Of a stretch of 64,000 nucleotides of DNA, positions 7,618 through 17,372 are shown in pieces. Position numbers and translations under genes: made by a program. Below the pieces are notes generated by a model. The model was not told the DNA's origin. It did no database searches and saw only the letters and a program-made list of their open reading frames with translations. Source of the stretch: Hyphomicrobiales bacterium (lineage in GTDB: Bacteria > Pseudomonadota > Alphaproteobacteria > Rhizobiales > Rhizobiaceae); assembly GCA_002709005.1 (NCBI GenBank), contig PAPH01000082.1, positions 1 to 64,000 of the forward strand, given 5' to 3'. The first letter of the stretch is position 1, and the number at the start of each line of letters is the position of its first letter.

Positions 7618-9867
7618 ATGATGGAGATTCGCAAGAACCTGCTCACCAAGCCGATTCACCGCTGGGCCAAGACGGCCTTGCCCAGCCTGTCAAAGACAGA
7701 AGCGGAAGCGCTCAATGCCGGCGAAGTCTGGTGGGAGGCGGATCTGTTTTCCGGCAATCCCGACTACGCGAAGCTGCATGCGGTCAAGGCTCCCGTCCTG
7801 ACAGCCGAAGAGCAGGCGTTTCTGGATGGGCCCTGCGCCCAACTCTGCGAGATGATCGACGACTGGAAGATCAATCAGCAGGATGCCGATCTGCCGCCGG
7901 AGGTCTGGGACTTCCTGCGGGAAAAGCGCTTCTTCGGCATGATCATCGACAAGAAGCACGGCGGGCTTGGCTTCTCGGCTTTCGCCCACTCCGAGGTCGT
8001 GCGCTTCATTTCCACTCGCTCCGTCGCCGCCGCAGTGACGGTGATGGTTCCCAATTCGCTCGGACCGGGCGAACTGATCCACCAGTTCGGCACCGTCGAG
8101 CAGAAGGAATACTGGCTGCCACGGCTTGCCGACGGTACAGAACTCCCCGCCTTCGGCCTGACCAGCAACGAAGCTGGCTCCGATGCATCGGCCATGGTCG
8201 ATGAGGGCGTTGTCGAAAGAGGCATGTGGAACGGAGAGGAAGTGCTTGGCATCCGCCTCAACTGGGCCAAGCGCTACATCACGCTCTCGCCGGTCTGCAC
8301 GGTTCTCGGTCTCGCCTTCAAGCTTCGCGACCCGGGCAACCATCTCGGCAAGGGCGAGGACGTCGGCATTACCTGCGCGCTGGTTCCCACCGACCTCGAA
8401 GGGGTGGAAACCGGCCGCCGCCATATTCCCTCCACCACCATGTTCATGAACGGTCCGACCACCGGCAAGGATGTGTTCGTGCCCATCGATCACATCATCG
8501 GCGGGCCGGATTACGCCGGTCGCGGCTGGATGATGCTGATGAGCGCGCTTGCCGCCGGCCGCGGTATCTCGCTGCCCTCGATGGGCACGGCGGCAATCGC
8601 CATGTCCGCTCATACCACCGGTGCCTATGCCCGCATTCGCCAGCAGTTCAACCTGCCGATCGGCAAGTTTGGCGGGGTTCAGATCCCGATGGCGCGCATG
8701 GCGGTGGATTCGTATGTGATGGATGCGGCCCGCCGGCTCACCTGCGCCGGCCTCGACGAGGGGCGGGCGCTCTCCGTCATTTCCGCGATCATGAAGGCGC
8801 ACGCCACGCTTCGCATGCGCGAGGCCTGCAACGATGCGATGGACGTCCATTCCGGCAAGGCGGTTATCGACGGTCCGTCGAACTATCTTCTGCCGCTTTA
8901 CCGCGCGGTGCCTATCGGCATTACGGTGGAAGGCGCCAACATCGTCACCCGCGCGCTGATCATCTTCGGTCAGGGCTCGATCCGCGCCCATCCCCATCTT
9001 CTTGACGAGATGCAGGCGCTGTCGATGGAGGACGACGAGCAAAGCCTCGAGGCCTTCGACAAATCCTTCTGGGCCCATGTCGGCCACAGCATCAAGACCG
9101 CCGGCCGCGCCTTCATCCGCGCCTGGACAGGCAGCCTCGTGTCGCCAGCCCCGAACGGCTCGGCGCCGGTCGCCCATATCTACCGCGAACTTGCCCGCTG
9201 GTCGGCATCTTACGCGCTGGTCGCCGATCTCGCCTTCCTGACCTTCGGCGGCGAGCTCAAGCGCCGCGAGATGATCTCGATCCGCATGGGCGACATCCTT
9301 TCGGAAATGTACCTCCTCTCCGCCGCGCTCAAGCGCTGGGAAGACGAGGGACAGCAGAAAGCCGATCTGCCGATCCTCGAATATGCGGCGACGCGCTCAT
9401 TCAACACGATCAGGCGTCTCCTAAACGAGGTGCTCGAGAACACCCCGTCGGTTTTCGCCCGCGCTGTGGCGCGTTTCGTCACGCTGCCTGGCGGCGGCAC
9501 GACCGGTCCGAGCGACGAACTGATCGCCGAATGCGCCGATCTGATCTACGAACCGTCGGCGACCCGCGACCGCATAACGGGTCACTTGGGTACGGCGGGG
9601 CAGCGCCCCGGTGTGACCAAGCTCAACGAGGCCTATGCGGCCGTCGTCGCACTCGATCCGCTGATGAAGAAGCTGCGCAGGGCGAGACAGTCGCCTGATG
9701 AAGCGCTCGCGGCCGGTGCCATCACCGACGAGGAGCGCGGCAAGATCGCCGATATGGAGAAGCTCGTGACTGAGGTCACCGCCGTCGACGACTTCACGCC
9801 GGAGGAACTGTCGCGCTACTATCAAGGCTTCCGGCCCGAGGAAGCTTCGAGGATCGCTGCAGAATGA
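7618..9867 (+). CDS. fadE: Acyl-CoA dehydrogenase, long FadE-like form
   Basis: This 749-residue protein matches the long FadE-type acyl-CoA dehydrogenases (about 750-800 residues) rather than the usual 380-residue form. It carries the flavin-enzyme core (FGLTSNEAGSDASA, a long helical region from about 310, and YRAVPIGITVEGANIVTRALI) plus the extra C-terminal helical extension. It catalyses the first, FAD-dependent step of fatty acid beta-oxidation. Two ATGs lie in tandem at 7618 and 7621; the ribosome site is poor (TTAGG). Its stop overlaps the next start (ATGA at 9864), so it heads a coupled beta-oxidation operon. Confidence 0.88.
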   Translation: MMEIRKNLLTKPIHRWAKTALPSLSKTEAEALNAGEVWWEADLFSGNPDYAKLHAVKAPVLTAEEQAFLDGPCAQLCEMIDDWKINQQDADLPPEVWDFLREKRFFGMIIDKKHGGLGFSAFAHSEVVRFISTRSVAAAVTVMVPNSLGPGELIHQFGTVEQKEYWLPRLADGTELPAFGLTSNEAGSDASAMVDEGVVERGMWNGEEVLGIRLNWAKRYITLSPVCTVLGLAFKLRDPGNHLGKGEDVGITCALVPTDLEGVETGRRHIPSTTMFMNGPTTGKDVFVPIDHIIGGPDYAGRGWMMLMSALAAGRGISLPSMGTAAIAMSAHTTGAYARIRQQFNLPIGKFGGVQIPMARMAVDSYVMDAARRLTCAGLDEGRALSVISAIMKAHATLRMREACNDAMDVHSGKAVIDGPSNYLLPLYRAVPIGITVEGANIVTRALIIFGQGSIRAHPHLLDEMQALSMEDDEQSLEAFDKSFWAHVGHSIKTAGRAFIRAWTGSLVSPAPNGSAPVAHIYRELARWSASYALVADLAFLTFGGELKRREMISIRMGDILSEMYLLSAALKRWEDEGQQKADLPILEYAATRSFNTIRRLLNEVLENTPSVFARAVARFVTLPGGGTTGPSDELIAECADLIYEPSATRDRITGHLGTAGQRPGVTKLNEAYAAVVALDPLMKKLRRARQSPDEALAAGAITDEERGKIADMEKLVTEVTAVDDFTPEELSRYYQGFRPEEASRIAAE

Positions 9868-11150
9868 GCCGCCCAGTCTATCTCGTCGATGGTGCCCGCA
9901 CGCCGTTCCTCAAGGCGCGCGGCAAACCCGGCCCCTTCACCCCTGTCGATCTCTCGGTTCAGTGCGGACGGCCTTTGTTGGCCCGCCAGAACTTCGATCC
10001 GCAGCAACTCGACCTCGTCATCCTCGGCTGCGTCAACGTCGTCGCCGACGAGATGAACCCGGCCCGCGTCGCGGCGCTGCGCCTCGGGCTCGGCGAAGAC
10101 ATGGTCGCTTTCACGGTGCAGATCAATTGCGGCTCCGGCATGCAGTCGATCGATACCGCCTACCGCTACATCCGCGACGGCAGCCACGACATGATCCTCG
10201 CGGGCGGCGCGGAATCGCTCAGCCACGCGCCGCTGGTCCTGCGCCAGAGCGCGTCGGAATGGTTCGGCAAGCTCGCCATGGCCAAGGGGCCCTTGGATCA
10301 GGCCAAGGCGATGGCCGGCCTCAAGCCCGAATTCTTCAAGCCGGTCATTGGCCTCGAACGCGGTCTGACCGACCCGGTGACGGACCTCGGCATGGGCCAG
10401 ACCGCCGAAATCCTCGCCCACCGCTTCGATATTTCCCGCACCATGGCCGACACCTACGCGATGGAAAGCCATCACCGGCTCGCCAAGGCGCAAAAGGAAG
10501 GCTGGCTCGACAACGAGGTGGTCCCCGCCTTTGACCGCGACGGCACTGTCTACGAGGCCGATGACGGCGTGCGCCCTGACAGCGATCTTGCGGGGCTCGC
10601 CAAGCCCAAGCCGGCCTTCGAACGTCCCTACGGCAAGGTGACCGCAGGCAATTCGAGCCAGATCACGGACGGTGCGTCCTGGGTGATCCTTGCCTCCGAA
10701 GAGGCCGTCGAGGAACATGGCCTCAAGCCCATCGCGCGTATCGTCGACAGCGAGTGGGCCGCGCTTGACCCCTCCGTCATGGGTCTGGGTCCGGTCTTGA
10801 GCTCGACGCCGCTCGCCAGGCGCAATGAGCTTGAACTGAACACGATCGACCTGTGGGAACTCAACGAGGCCTTCGCCGCCCAGGTGCTGTCGTGCTTGGC
10901 GGCCTGGGATGATCCGGGCTTCTGCCGTGAGGTGCTGGGGCTCGAGGATGCCTTCGGACGAATCGATCGCGACAAGCTCAACATCGATGGCGGCGCGATC
11001 TCGCTCGGTCATCCGGTCGGCACCAGCGGCAATCGCATCGTTCTGCACCTTGCCAATGCGCTGAGACGTACCGGCGGGAAATACGGCATCGCCACCGAAT
11101 GCATCGGCGGCGGGCTCGGCGGTGCCATGCTCCTGGAGGCAATCCAATGA
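9864..11150 (+). CDS. fadI: 3-ketoacyl-CoA thiolase / acetyl-CoA acyltransferase
   Basis: This 428-residue thiolase has the nucleophile Cys89 in INCGSGMQS, His383 in GHPVGTSG and the second Cys413 in ATECIGGGLGGA. It carries out the last step of beta-oxidation, cleaving 3-ketoacyl-CoA with CoA to acetyl-CoA. The length and its place before the multifunctional subunit fit FadI (or FadA). It overlaps its neighbours by ATGA on both sides, which implies translational coupling and a stoichiometric complex with the next product. Confidence 0.9.
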   Translation: MSRPVYLVDGARTPFLKARGKPGPFTPVDLSVQCGRPLLARQNFDPQQLDLVILGCVNVVADEMNPARVAALRLGLGEDMVAFTVQINCGSGMQSIDTAYRYIRDGSHDMILAGGAESLSHAPLVLRQSASEWFGKLAMAKGPLDQAKAMAGLKPEFFKPVIGLERGLTDPVTDLGMGQTAEILAHRFDISRTMADTYAMESHHRLAKAQKEGWLDNEVVPAFDRDGTVYEADDGVRPDSDLAGLAKPKPAFERPYGKVTAGNSSQITDGASWVILASEEAVEEHGLKPIARIVDSEWAALDPSVMGLGPVLSSTPLARRNELELNTIDLWELNEAFAAQVLSCLAAWDDPGFCREVLGLEDAFGRIDRDKLNIDGGAISLGHPVGTSGNRIVLHLANALRRTGGKYGIATECIGGGLGGAMLLEAIQ

Positions 11151-13216
11151 GCAAGCCTGTTCTCTCCTATCTTGGTGAAACGAAACTCGCCCTCGGCCCG
11201 GCCGGGAGCGCCGAAGGCCATCCCTGGCGCAAGGCGGAGGCCGACGGCGTCGTCTGGCTGGTTCTCGATTGCGCCGATACTTCCACCAACACCATTTCCG
11301 CGGCTGTGCTCGAAGGGCTCAACGCAGAAGTCGAAGCGCTCGAGAAATCTCCGCCCAGGGCCGTCGTCATCCGTTCGGCAAAGAAGAACGGCTTTGCCGC
11401 CGGTGCCGATATCAACGGCTTCCGCGAGATGACAGGCGACGGCACGGTCGACATGCTCAAACAGGGTGCCGAGGTACTCGACCGCTTCGAGAAACTGCCG
11501 TGCCCGACCATTGCGGTCGTCCACGGCATGGCGCTCGGCGCCGGCTTCGAGATCGCGCTCGCTTGCGATTACCGCATCGCCGTCGATGGCGCGAAGTTCG
11601 GCTTCCCGGAGGTCAATCTCGGTCTCCATCCGGGGCTCGGCGGCACCTACCGGCTGCCGGCGCTCATCGATCCCCTCGAAGCCATGACGATGATGCTGAC
11701 CGGCAAGACGGCGTACACGAAGAAAGCGAAATCGCTCGGTATCGCCGATCTCCTGGTCGAAGAGCGCCATGTGGAAGCCGCTCTTGCCGCAATAGTCGCC
11801 GGCGAGGTCGAACGCCAGAAGCCGGGTCTGAAGGCCAAGGCTTTTCAGCTCGATGCCGCGCGCGGGTTCGTCGCCAATCGCATGCGCTCCGAGACCGCCA
11901 GGAAGGCGAAGAGGGAACACTATCCCGCGCCGTATGCCCTGATCGACATCTGGGAAAAGCATGGCGACAATCGCAAGGAAATGCAGAAGGCGGAAATCGA
12001 GAGTTTCGCCGAACTGCTGAAAACCGATACCTCGCAGAATCTCCAGCGGGTCTTCTTCCTCCAGCAGGGCTTGAAGAACGCTGCGCGCGGTGAGGACGGG
12101 ATTGACCATGTCCATGTCATCGGTGCCGGCGAGATGGGCGCGGAGATCGCCGCATGGTCGGCGATCTGCGGCAAGCGGGTCACACTCGGCGACATCAATC
12201 TCAAGCCGCTCGGCAAGGCGGTGAAGACCGCCGCGAAGATCTGCAAGGACAAGCATCTTTCGAGCATCGAGACCCGAGACGTGCTCGACCGGCTGATCCC
12301 CGACCCGAAGGGCTATGGTCTCGCGAAAGCCGATCTGGTGATCGAGGCCGCGACAGAGAACCCGGAGCTCAAGGAAAAGATCTATGCCGACGCCGAAGGG
12401 CGGATGAAGGCGGATGCCATCCTCGCGACCAACACCTCCAGCCTGCGGTTGTCGGAGCTGAGTTCGAAACTGAAGAACCCCAACCGTTTCGCCGGCCTTC
12501 ACTTCTTCAATCCGGTGTCCAGGATGCAGCTTGTCGAGGTGGTCCGCCAGGACGGGACCGACGAGAATGTGCTCAACCGGCTGATGGCCTTCTGCGGCGA
12601 GATCTCGCGTCTTCCCGTGCCCGTCTCCGACTATCCCGGCTTCCTCGTCAACCGCGCGCTGACGCCCTACCTCATGGAGGCGATGGTGCTGATGGAGGAA
12701 GGCGTCGACAAGGAGGTCATCGACAAGGCGGCCATCGATTTCGGCATGCCGATGGGCCCAGTCGCACTCGCCGACCAGGTTGGACTCGATATCTGCCTCC
12801 ATGTCGCCGAAAGCCTGAAATCCTCGCTCGACAAGCCGATGCCTGAGATCAACGAGAAGCTGAGGAAGAAGGTCGAGGCGGGCAACATAGGCAAGAAATC
12901 CGGCAAGGGTTTCTACGACTGGTCGGACGGAACGCCCAGGCCCGATACGGACAAATCCGGGCCCGACGACCTGACCGACCGGCTGATCCTGCCAATGCTG
13001 GACGGCTGCGTGGAATGCCTGCGAAAGGGCGTCGCCCGGAACGCCGACGAAGTGGACGGAGCGATGATCTTTGCGACCGGTTTCGCACCCTTCCGCGGCG
13101 GGCCGATGCATTACGCCAGGACACGCGGTACCGAAGATGTTCGCAACCGCCTGATGGAACTGGCGGAACGCCACGGAAACCGGTTCGAACCGGATCCGGG
13201 CTGGGCTGACCTCTGA
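11147..13216 (+). CDS. fadJ: Multifunctional fatty acid oxidation protein (enoyl-CoA hydratase / 3-hydroxyacyl-CoA dehydrogenase)
   Basis: This 689-residue protein joins an N-terminal crotonase domain (HGMALGAGFEIALACD; FPEVNLGLHPGLGGTYRLP) to an NAD-binding 3-hydroxyacyl-CoA dehydrogenase domain (VHVIGAGEMGAEIA; catalytic His in GLHFFNPV) and the C-terminal dehydrogenase domains. It hydrates enoyl-CoA and oxidises the product, feeding the thiolase encoded just upstream. The open frame extends 48 bases further upstream, but the ATG at 11147 forms an ATGA overlap with the thiolase stop and begins MSKPVLSYLG, so it was chosen. Confidence 0.9.
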   Translation: MSKPVLSYLGETKLALGPAGSAEGHPWRKAEADGVVWLVLDCADTSTNTISAAVLEGLNAEVEALEKSPPRAVVIRSAKKNGFAAGADINGFREMTGDGTVDMLKQGAEVLDRFEKLPCPTIAVVHGMALGAGFEIALACDYRIAVDGAKFGFPEVNLGLHPGLGGTYRLPALIDPLEAMTMMLTGKTAYTKKAKSLGIADLLVEERHVEAALAAIVAGEVERQKPGLKAKAFQLDAARGFVANRMRSETARKAKREHYPAPYALIDIWEKHGDNRKEMQKAEIESFAELLKTDTSQNLQRVFFLQQGLKNAARGEDGIDHVHVIGAGEMGAEIAAWSAICGKRVTLGDINLKPLGKAVKTAAKICKDKHLSSIETRDVLDRLIPDPKGYGLAKADLVIEAATENPELKEKIYADAEGRMKADAILATNTSSLRLSELSSKLKNPNRFAGLHFFNPVSRMQLVEVVRQDGTDENVLNRLMAFCGEISRLPVPVSDYPGFLVNRALTPYLMEAMVLMEEGVDKEVIDKAAIDFGMPMGPVALADQVGLDICLHVAESLKSSLDKPMPEINEKLRKKVEAGNIGKKSGKGFYDWSDGTPRPDTDKSGPDDLTDRLILPMLDGCVECLRKGVARNADEVDGAMIFATGFAPFRGGPMHYARTRGTEDVRNRLMELAERHGNRFEPDPGWADL

Positions 13217-13223
13217 TCTTGTC

Positions 13224-15044
13224 ATGAAGAGACTGAAAGATCCCGATGCCGTTGCGCGCCAGATCGTGGCGGAGACGGGGGGCGACATCCGGCTTGCACT
13301 GCCGTTGGGACTCGGCAAGCCAGTCACGCTCGTCAACGCCCTTGTCCGGCTTGCCTGTGACGACCCGGCGATCAAACTTGCGATCTTCACCGCGCTGACT
13401 CTGGAAGCGCCGGGCAGCGACAACGACATGCAGGCCCGCTTTCTCGACCCCGCGCGGGATCGGCTTTTCGGTGCCTATCCGAAACTTCTCTACGCCGAGT
13501 TGATCCGCGAGGGCACGCTGCCCGACAATATCGAGGTCTCGGAATTCTTCCTGCTTGCCGGGCGCTGGCTCGGGGTGGACAGCGTCCAGCAGAATTTCCT
13601 CTCGGCCAACTACACGCATGCGCGCGACGTATTGATCTCCCGCCGCCCAAACGTGCTCGTGCAACTGGTTGCCGAGGGGGAGGGCGGGTTCAGCCTGTCC
13701 TCCAACACCGACATTTCGGCCGATCTTTTCCGGTTCCGTCGCGAGGGGAAGCTCGATTTTCAGGCCTTCGCCGAGACCAGCCGGGACATGCCGTTTTTGA
13801 CGGGCCCGGGCGCAGTGGTCCCGAAGGATGAGTTTCACACTGTCCTCGATCCCGAAGAGCCGTTCGAGCTCTTCTCCGCCGTGAAGCGCCCGGTGAACCT
13901 GACGGCGCATGCCATTGGTCTTCACGTTTCGCGGCTGGTGGAAGATGGCGGGACGCTGCAGATCGGCATCGGCGCGATCGGCGATTCTGTCGCCCATGCG
14001 CTTCTGCTCCGCCACCACGGCAAGATCGGCGCCATCCAGACCGACTGTCCCTTCCCGGTGCCGCAAGGCCACGCGGGTAGGTTCGAGACGGGACTTCACG
14101 GCGTGACCGAAATGCTGGTCGGCGGGCTTCTCAAACTGTTCCAGGAAGGCGTGGTCAAGCGGGAGTTTGAGGGCAGGGCGATCTATGCCGGCTTCTTCGT
14201 CGAAACCCGCGACTTTTACCGGACGCTGCGCGAGATGCCCGAAAGCGAGCGCGAGAAAATCGCCATGGTGCCTGTGAGCTTCACCAATGCGCTTTATGGC
14301 GACGAGGAGAAGAAGCGTGCGGCGCGTGTGAAGGCCCGCTTCGTCAACGGCGCGATGAAGGTCTCGCTGCTCGGCGACATCATGTCTGATGCGATCGCGG
14401 ATGGCCGGGTCGTGAGCGGAGTCGGGGGGCAGTTCAACTTTGTCGAGCAGGCCATGGCGCTCGAGGACGGCCGCTCGATCATTACGCTTCCGGCCACCCG
14501 CCGGTCCGGCGGCGAACTCAAGTCCAATATCGCCTGGGAGATCGAAAGCACCACCGTGCCGCGCCACTTGCGGGATATCGTGGTCACCGAATACGGCATC
14601 GCCGATCTGTGGGGCAAATCGGATGCCCAGGTGATCGCCGCGCTGATCGAGGTCGCCGACAGCCGCTTCCAGGACGGCTTGATCCGGCGTGCCAAGGACG
14701 CCGGCAAACTCCCGCGCAGCTACATTCTGCCTGATCGCGCGCGGCAGAACCTCCCCGGTACCGTGTCGGCCTGGCTGACGCCGTATCGTGATTTGCTGCC
14801 GACCTTTCCACTCGGTACCGATTTCGACGAGATCGAACGCACGCTTCTGCCGGCGCTCGCGCGCCTCCAGCAGGAGGCTTCGTCGTTCTCGGGCTATCTC
14901 CGCCTCGCCGCCGCCGCCTTTACCGGCAAGCCACACCCGAAGGAAAAGGAAGCCCTCGAGCGAATGGGTTTTTCCGAAAGTCCGAAAAACCTGTCGGGCA
15001 TCGCGCTCAGGGGCGCGCTGAGATTGGTCGCTACCAAGGCATAG
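13224..15044 (+). CDS. Acetyl-CoA hydrolase/CoA-transferase family protein
   Basis: This 606-residue protein ends with the acetyl-CoA hydrolase/transferase C-terminal domain, shown by GVGGQFNFVEQAMALEDGRSI and by VVTEYGIADLWGKSDAQVI near residue 455. Members move CoA between acids or hydrolyse acetyl-CoA. Placed 7 bases after fadJ, it may recycle or dispose of acyl-CoA made by the pathway, or activate acids by CoA transfer; that role is inferred. It is longer than the usual 500-residue transferases, as in a known subgroup with a divergent N-terminal half. Confidence 0.75.
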   Translation: MKRLKDPDAVARQIVAETGGDIRLALPLGLGKPVTLVNALVRLACDDPAIKLAIFTALTLEAPGSDNDMQARFLDPARDRLFGAYPKLLYAELIREGTLPDNIEVSEFFLLAGRWLGVDSVQQNFLSANYTHARDVLISRRPNVLVQLVAEGEGGFSLSSNTDISADLFRFRREGKLDFQAFAETSRDMPFLTGPGAVVPKDEFHTVLDPEEPFELFSAVKRPVNLTAHAIGLHVSRLVEDGGTLQIGIGAIGDSVAHALLLRHHGKIGAIQTDCPFPVPQGHAGRFETGLHGVTEMLVGGLLKLFQEGVVKREFEGRAIYAGFFVETRDFYRTLREMPESEREKIAMVPVSFTNALYGDEEKKRAARVKARFVNGAMKVSLLGDIMSDAIADGRVVSGVGGQFNFVEQAMALEDGRSIITLPATRRSGGELKSNIAWEIESTTVPRHLRDIVVTEYGIADLWGKSDAQVIAALIEVADSRFQDGLIRRAKDAGKLPRSYILPDRARQNLPGTVSAWLTPYRDLLPTFPLGTDFDEIERTLLPALARLQQEASSFSGYLRLAAAAFTGKPHPKEKEALERMGFSESPKNLSGIALRGALRLVATKA

Positions 15045-15145
15045 CCAGATAATTGGCTTGGAATACCGGAATGGTTGAATTCACATTTTCTAAAATAATA
15101 CTCGGATAGGTGACGGTCCTTCTTTATATCTGAGGGGTGACTGTA

Positions 15146-15436
15146 ATGGAGATGCTCGGAGCGATACTCGAGATTGCCGGCTTGGTCCTGAGAGACAGTC
15201 TGAACGATCTCATCGTTACGGCGCTTTTCCTGGCGGTGCCTTGCTTCTTGATCTATGGCCTTGTTACAAAGCCAATCTTCAAGGCCCTGAGAGTTTTGGG
15301 GGGCACGTCGCGTGCGCAGGCAATCCTGGGCACCATAGGCAGTGTTCTTATTCCGGCGGCTATTTTCACCTACATGGTCGATGCCGACCAGTCAGCCCCC
15401 CGAAAAGCGGGCGAGCGTTTCGCTATCCCGAGATAA
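15146..15436 (+). CDS. Small two-helix membrane protein, unknown function
   Basis: This 96-residue protein has two hydrophobic segments, about residues 20-42 (LIVTALFLAVPCFLIYGLV) and 60-77 (LGTIGSVLIPAAIFTYMV), and a basic tail. No family is recognised. A GTG lies at 15137, but GAGGGG at 15132-15137 sits 8 bases before the ATG at 15146, so that ATG was chosen. The 3' end overlaps the convergent LuxR-type gene by 14 bases. The 101 bases upstream are AT-richer than the surroundings, including TTCACATTTTCTAAAATAAT, and may hold its promoter. Confidence 0.6.
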   Translation: MEMLGAILEIAGLVLRDSLNDLIVTALFLAVPCFLIYGLVTKPIFKALRVLGGTSRAQAILGTIGSVLIPAAIFTYMVDADQSAPRKAGERFAIPR

Positions 15437-17234
15437 TCAGTCCGACCGGCCCCTTGAGCAGCCGGGCGGCGAGTTCGGTCTGGCCCTGGACGCCGACCTT
15501 CTCGTAGATGCGCTTCAGGTGGGTGCGGATCGTGTTGATGGTGACGCCGTATTTCCGCGCGATGGCATCGGGAGAAAGGCCGTCGAGCAGGCCCAGCGCC
15601 GCTTCGGTTTCCCGTGCCGTCAAGCCATAGGCGAACTGGAGCAGTTCCGCGCCCGGGTTCGTACCACTGACATCCGCACTAGATGCAGCATTGCGCAGGA
15701 TGATCACCCCGGCCGAGCCGCCGGGCTGTAATGCGGTCTGCTTGAGCGCCGGCGGGCGGAAGTGGAAGCCCACCGCCTTGCCGTTGATCATCAGAAGCGC
15801 CTCGCCGTTTCCCTTTCGGCACCTTTGTTTGAAGCCGGGTTCGACCGTCGCATTGAGGAGCCGCGTCATCTCCTCCAGCCGGCCGCCGGACAGCCCGTTT
15901 TCACCGGTCAGCGCCGCGAAGTCACCGATGAACCGGTCATTGGCGTAGGTCACGTCCATGTCCGGGGACACCACGGCCATCCCGATGCTGAAGCGGTCGA
16001 TCACGTTGTTGAGAACGGCGCCAAGGACGGCGGACTGCATGATCTGACGGTTGAGATTGAAGGACCGGTCCCAATGCGGCATGAGTGCTAGGATGATCGC
16101 CTCGAGATTGCTGTCGTCGAGCGCATTCTCCGTCGAGATCGCGTAGGAGACGCGATAAAGCATCTCGATCCAGCTCGCCTCGTCATTGATCGCGTTGTAG
16201 CAGAGTTCGACCAGTTCGTCGGCATTCAGCTCGGTGTCGGGATCGGCGAGCCCCAGCCCGCTCAGCACGCCCGAACTCAGGGTTGCCAGGTCCGTCGTCG
16301 GGTCGACCGTCTCGACAAGCTCCTCACCGCCGGTCCATCGCGCGATGATGCTTGAAATGCCGAATTTCCGCTCCTCGATGAACAGACCTGAGCGGCCGCC
16401 CTCGATCCGGTAGGCATCGACCCTCTCGCCACCAATCCGCATGAGATGATCGCGCATGGGTGCCACGAAACGGCCATTGGCGGTCATTGGATCGTCGCCG
16501 CCGTAGAGGACAAGAAAACGCGTCCCCTGCTTCACCTTCGCGCCCTTCGGCCATTGCCAGCTCTTTTCGATGCCACGGAACAGTTCGTGGAAATAGCCGG
16601 TGGTGGGCGTCGGCCAGGCATAGGGGTCTTCCAGCAACGCGTCGGTAAGGACCGTGTCCGAGGAGATGACGTCGATCAGCCGCTTGCGCCCGGTCAACCG
16701 CGCGCCGAGAAACGTATAGAGCTGGTGCATCGTCAGTTCGTCCGGCTTGTCGGCCGGATGAAACAAGGTGCGCGCTCGCGCGAAACTTCTGGCGAGTTTC
16801 ATGATCGCGGGCTGGTTCGGCGGGGGGGCGGCGAGCACGATGTGGCGCGCCAGATCAGGCCAGACCTTGAGGACCTCGAGAATGAGCGGTCCGCCGATAT
16901 TGGGTGCGATTACCAGCCGGTCCGCCCAGTCCGTATCTTTGAAGGCCAATCGGAGGCCTTCGATCAGGTCGCCGACCAGCGCCTCCCAGCCGGTGCCGAT
17001 TTCCATATGTCCGAGCGGATGACGCTCGCTGGTGGAGTAGCCATGGCCTCGGAGATCGGTCGAGTGGACGTGCCAGCCCTTGGCGGCGATCCCCTCGAGC
17101 GTTTCCCGCAGGTTGAGCGAGTGCTGGGCTTGCGAGTGGGTAACGAAGGCGACCGGCGCATCAGGGAAGGGGGCCGGAACGGTCCGATGCACCAGGGTCA
17201 TGCCGTCCCCAACAACCAGGTTCCTGGATTGCAT
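15423..17234 (-). CDS. LuxR-type regulator with N-terminal pseudo-alpha/beta-hydrolase sensor domain
   Basis: This 603-residue protein has three parts. Residues about 1-305 form an alpha/beta-hydrolase domain of the lysophospholipase (S33) kind. About 395-500 is a PAS-like region (VVSPDMDVTYANDRFIGDFAALTG). About 535-595 is a LuxR/GerE helix-turn-helix (LTARETEAALGLLDGLSPDA...INTIRTHLKRIYEKVGV). The nucleophile elbow reads APNIGG, with Asn112 where Ser is required, and the expected catalytic His position reads GGRSGLF; an acid remains in GGDDPM. It is therefore probably a ligand sensor rather than an enzyme. Its closeness to the beta-oxidation operon suggests a lipid-derived signal, which is inference. 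Confidence 0.75.
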   Translation of the reverse strand: MQSRNLVVGDGMTLVHRTVPAPFPDAPVAFVTHSQAQHSLNLRETLEGIAAKGWHVHSTDLRGHGYSTSERHPLGHMEIGTGWEALVGDLIEGLRLAFKDTDWADRLVIAPNIGGPLILEVLKVWPDLARHIVLAAPPPNQPAIMKLARSFARARTLFHPADKPDELTMHQLYTFLGARLTGRKRLIDVISSDTVLTDALLEDPYAWPTPTTGYFHELFRGIEKSWQWPKGAKVKQGTRFLVLYGGDDPMTANGRFVAPMRDHLMRIGGERVDAYRIEGGRSGLFIEERKFGISSIIARWTGGEELVETVDPTTDLATLSSGVLSGLGLADPDTELNADELVELCYNAINDEASWIEMLYRVSYAISTENALDDSNLEAIILALMPHWDRSFNLNRQIMQSAVLGAVLNNVIDRFSIGMAVVSPDMDVTYANDRFIGDFAALTGENGLSGGRLEEMTRLLNATVEPGFKQRCRKGNGEALLMINGKAVGFHFRPPALKQTALQPGGSAGVIILRNAASSADVSGTNPGAELLQFAYGLTARETEAALGLLDGLSPDAIARKYGVTINTIRTHLKRIYEKVGVQGQTELAARLLKGPVGLIISG

Positions 17235-17372
17235 TCGCCGCTCCCTTCGACCGAAAGCGGAGCCGGGGTTCGGCGCCGGCCCGCAACAGGCTCACCCAAA
17301 TTAGGTGCAATCCGGATTTGTTGCCATCAAAATTGACAGGTCGGGACGCAAAAATCCGGTCAATCATGGACC

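Noticed and set aside
11009-13429. 806-codon antisense frame over fadJ
   Set aside because: It mirrors the third-position GC bias of fadJ and has no recognisable domain.
12849-14936. 695-codon antisense frame over the CoA-transferase gene
   Set aside because: It is a shadow of a well-supported gene on the other strand, with low-complexity composition.
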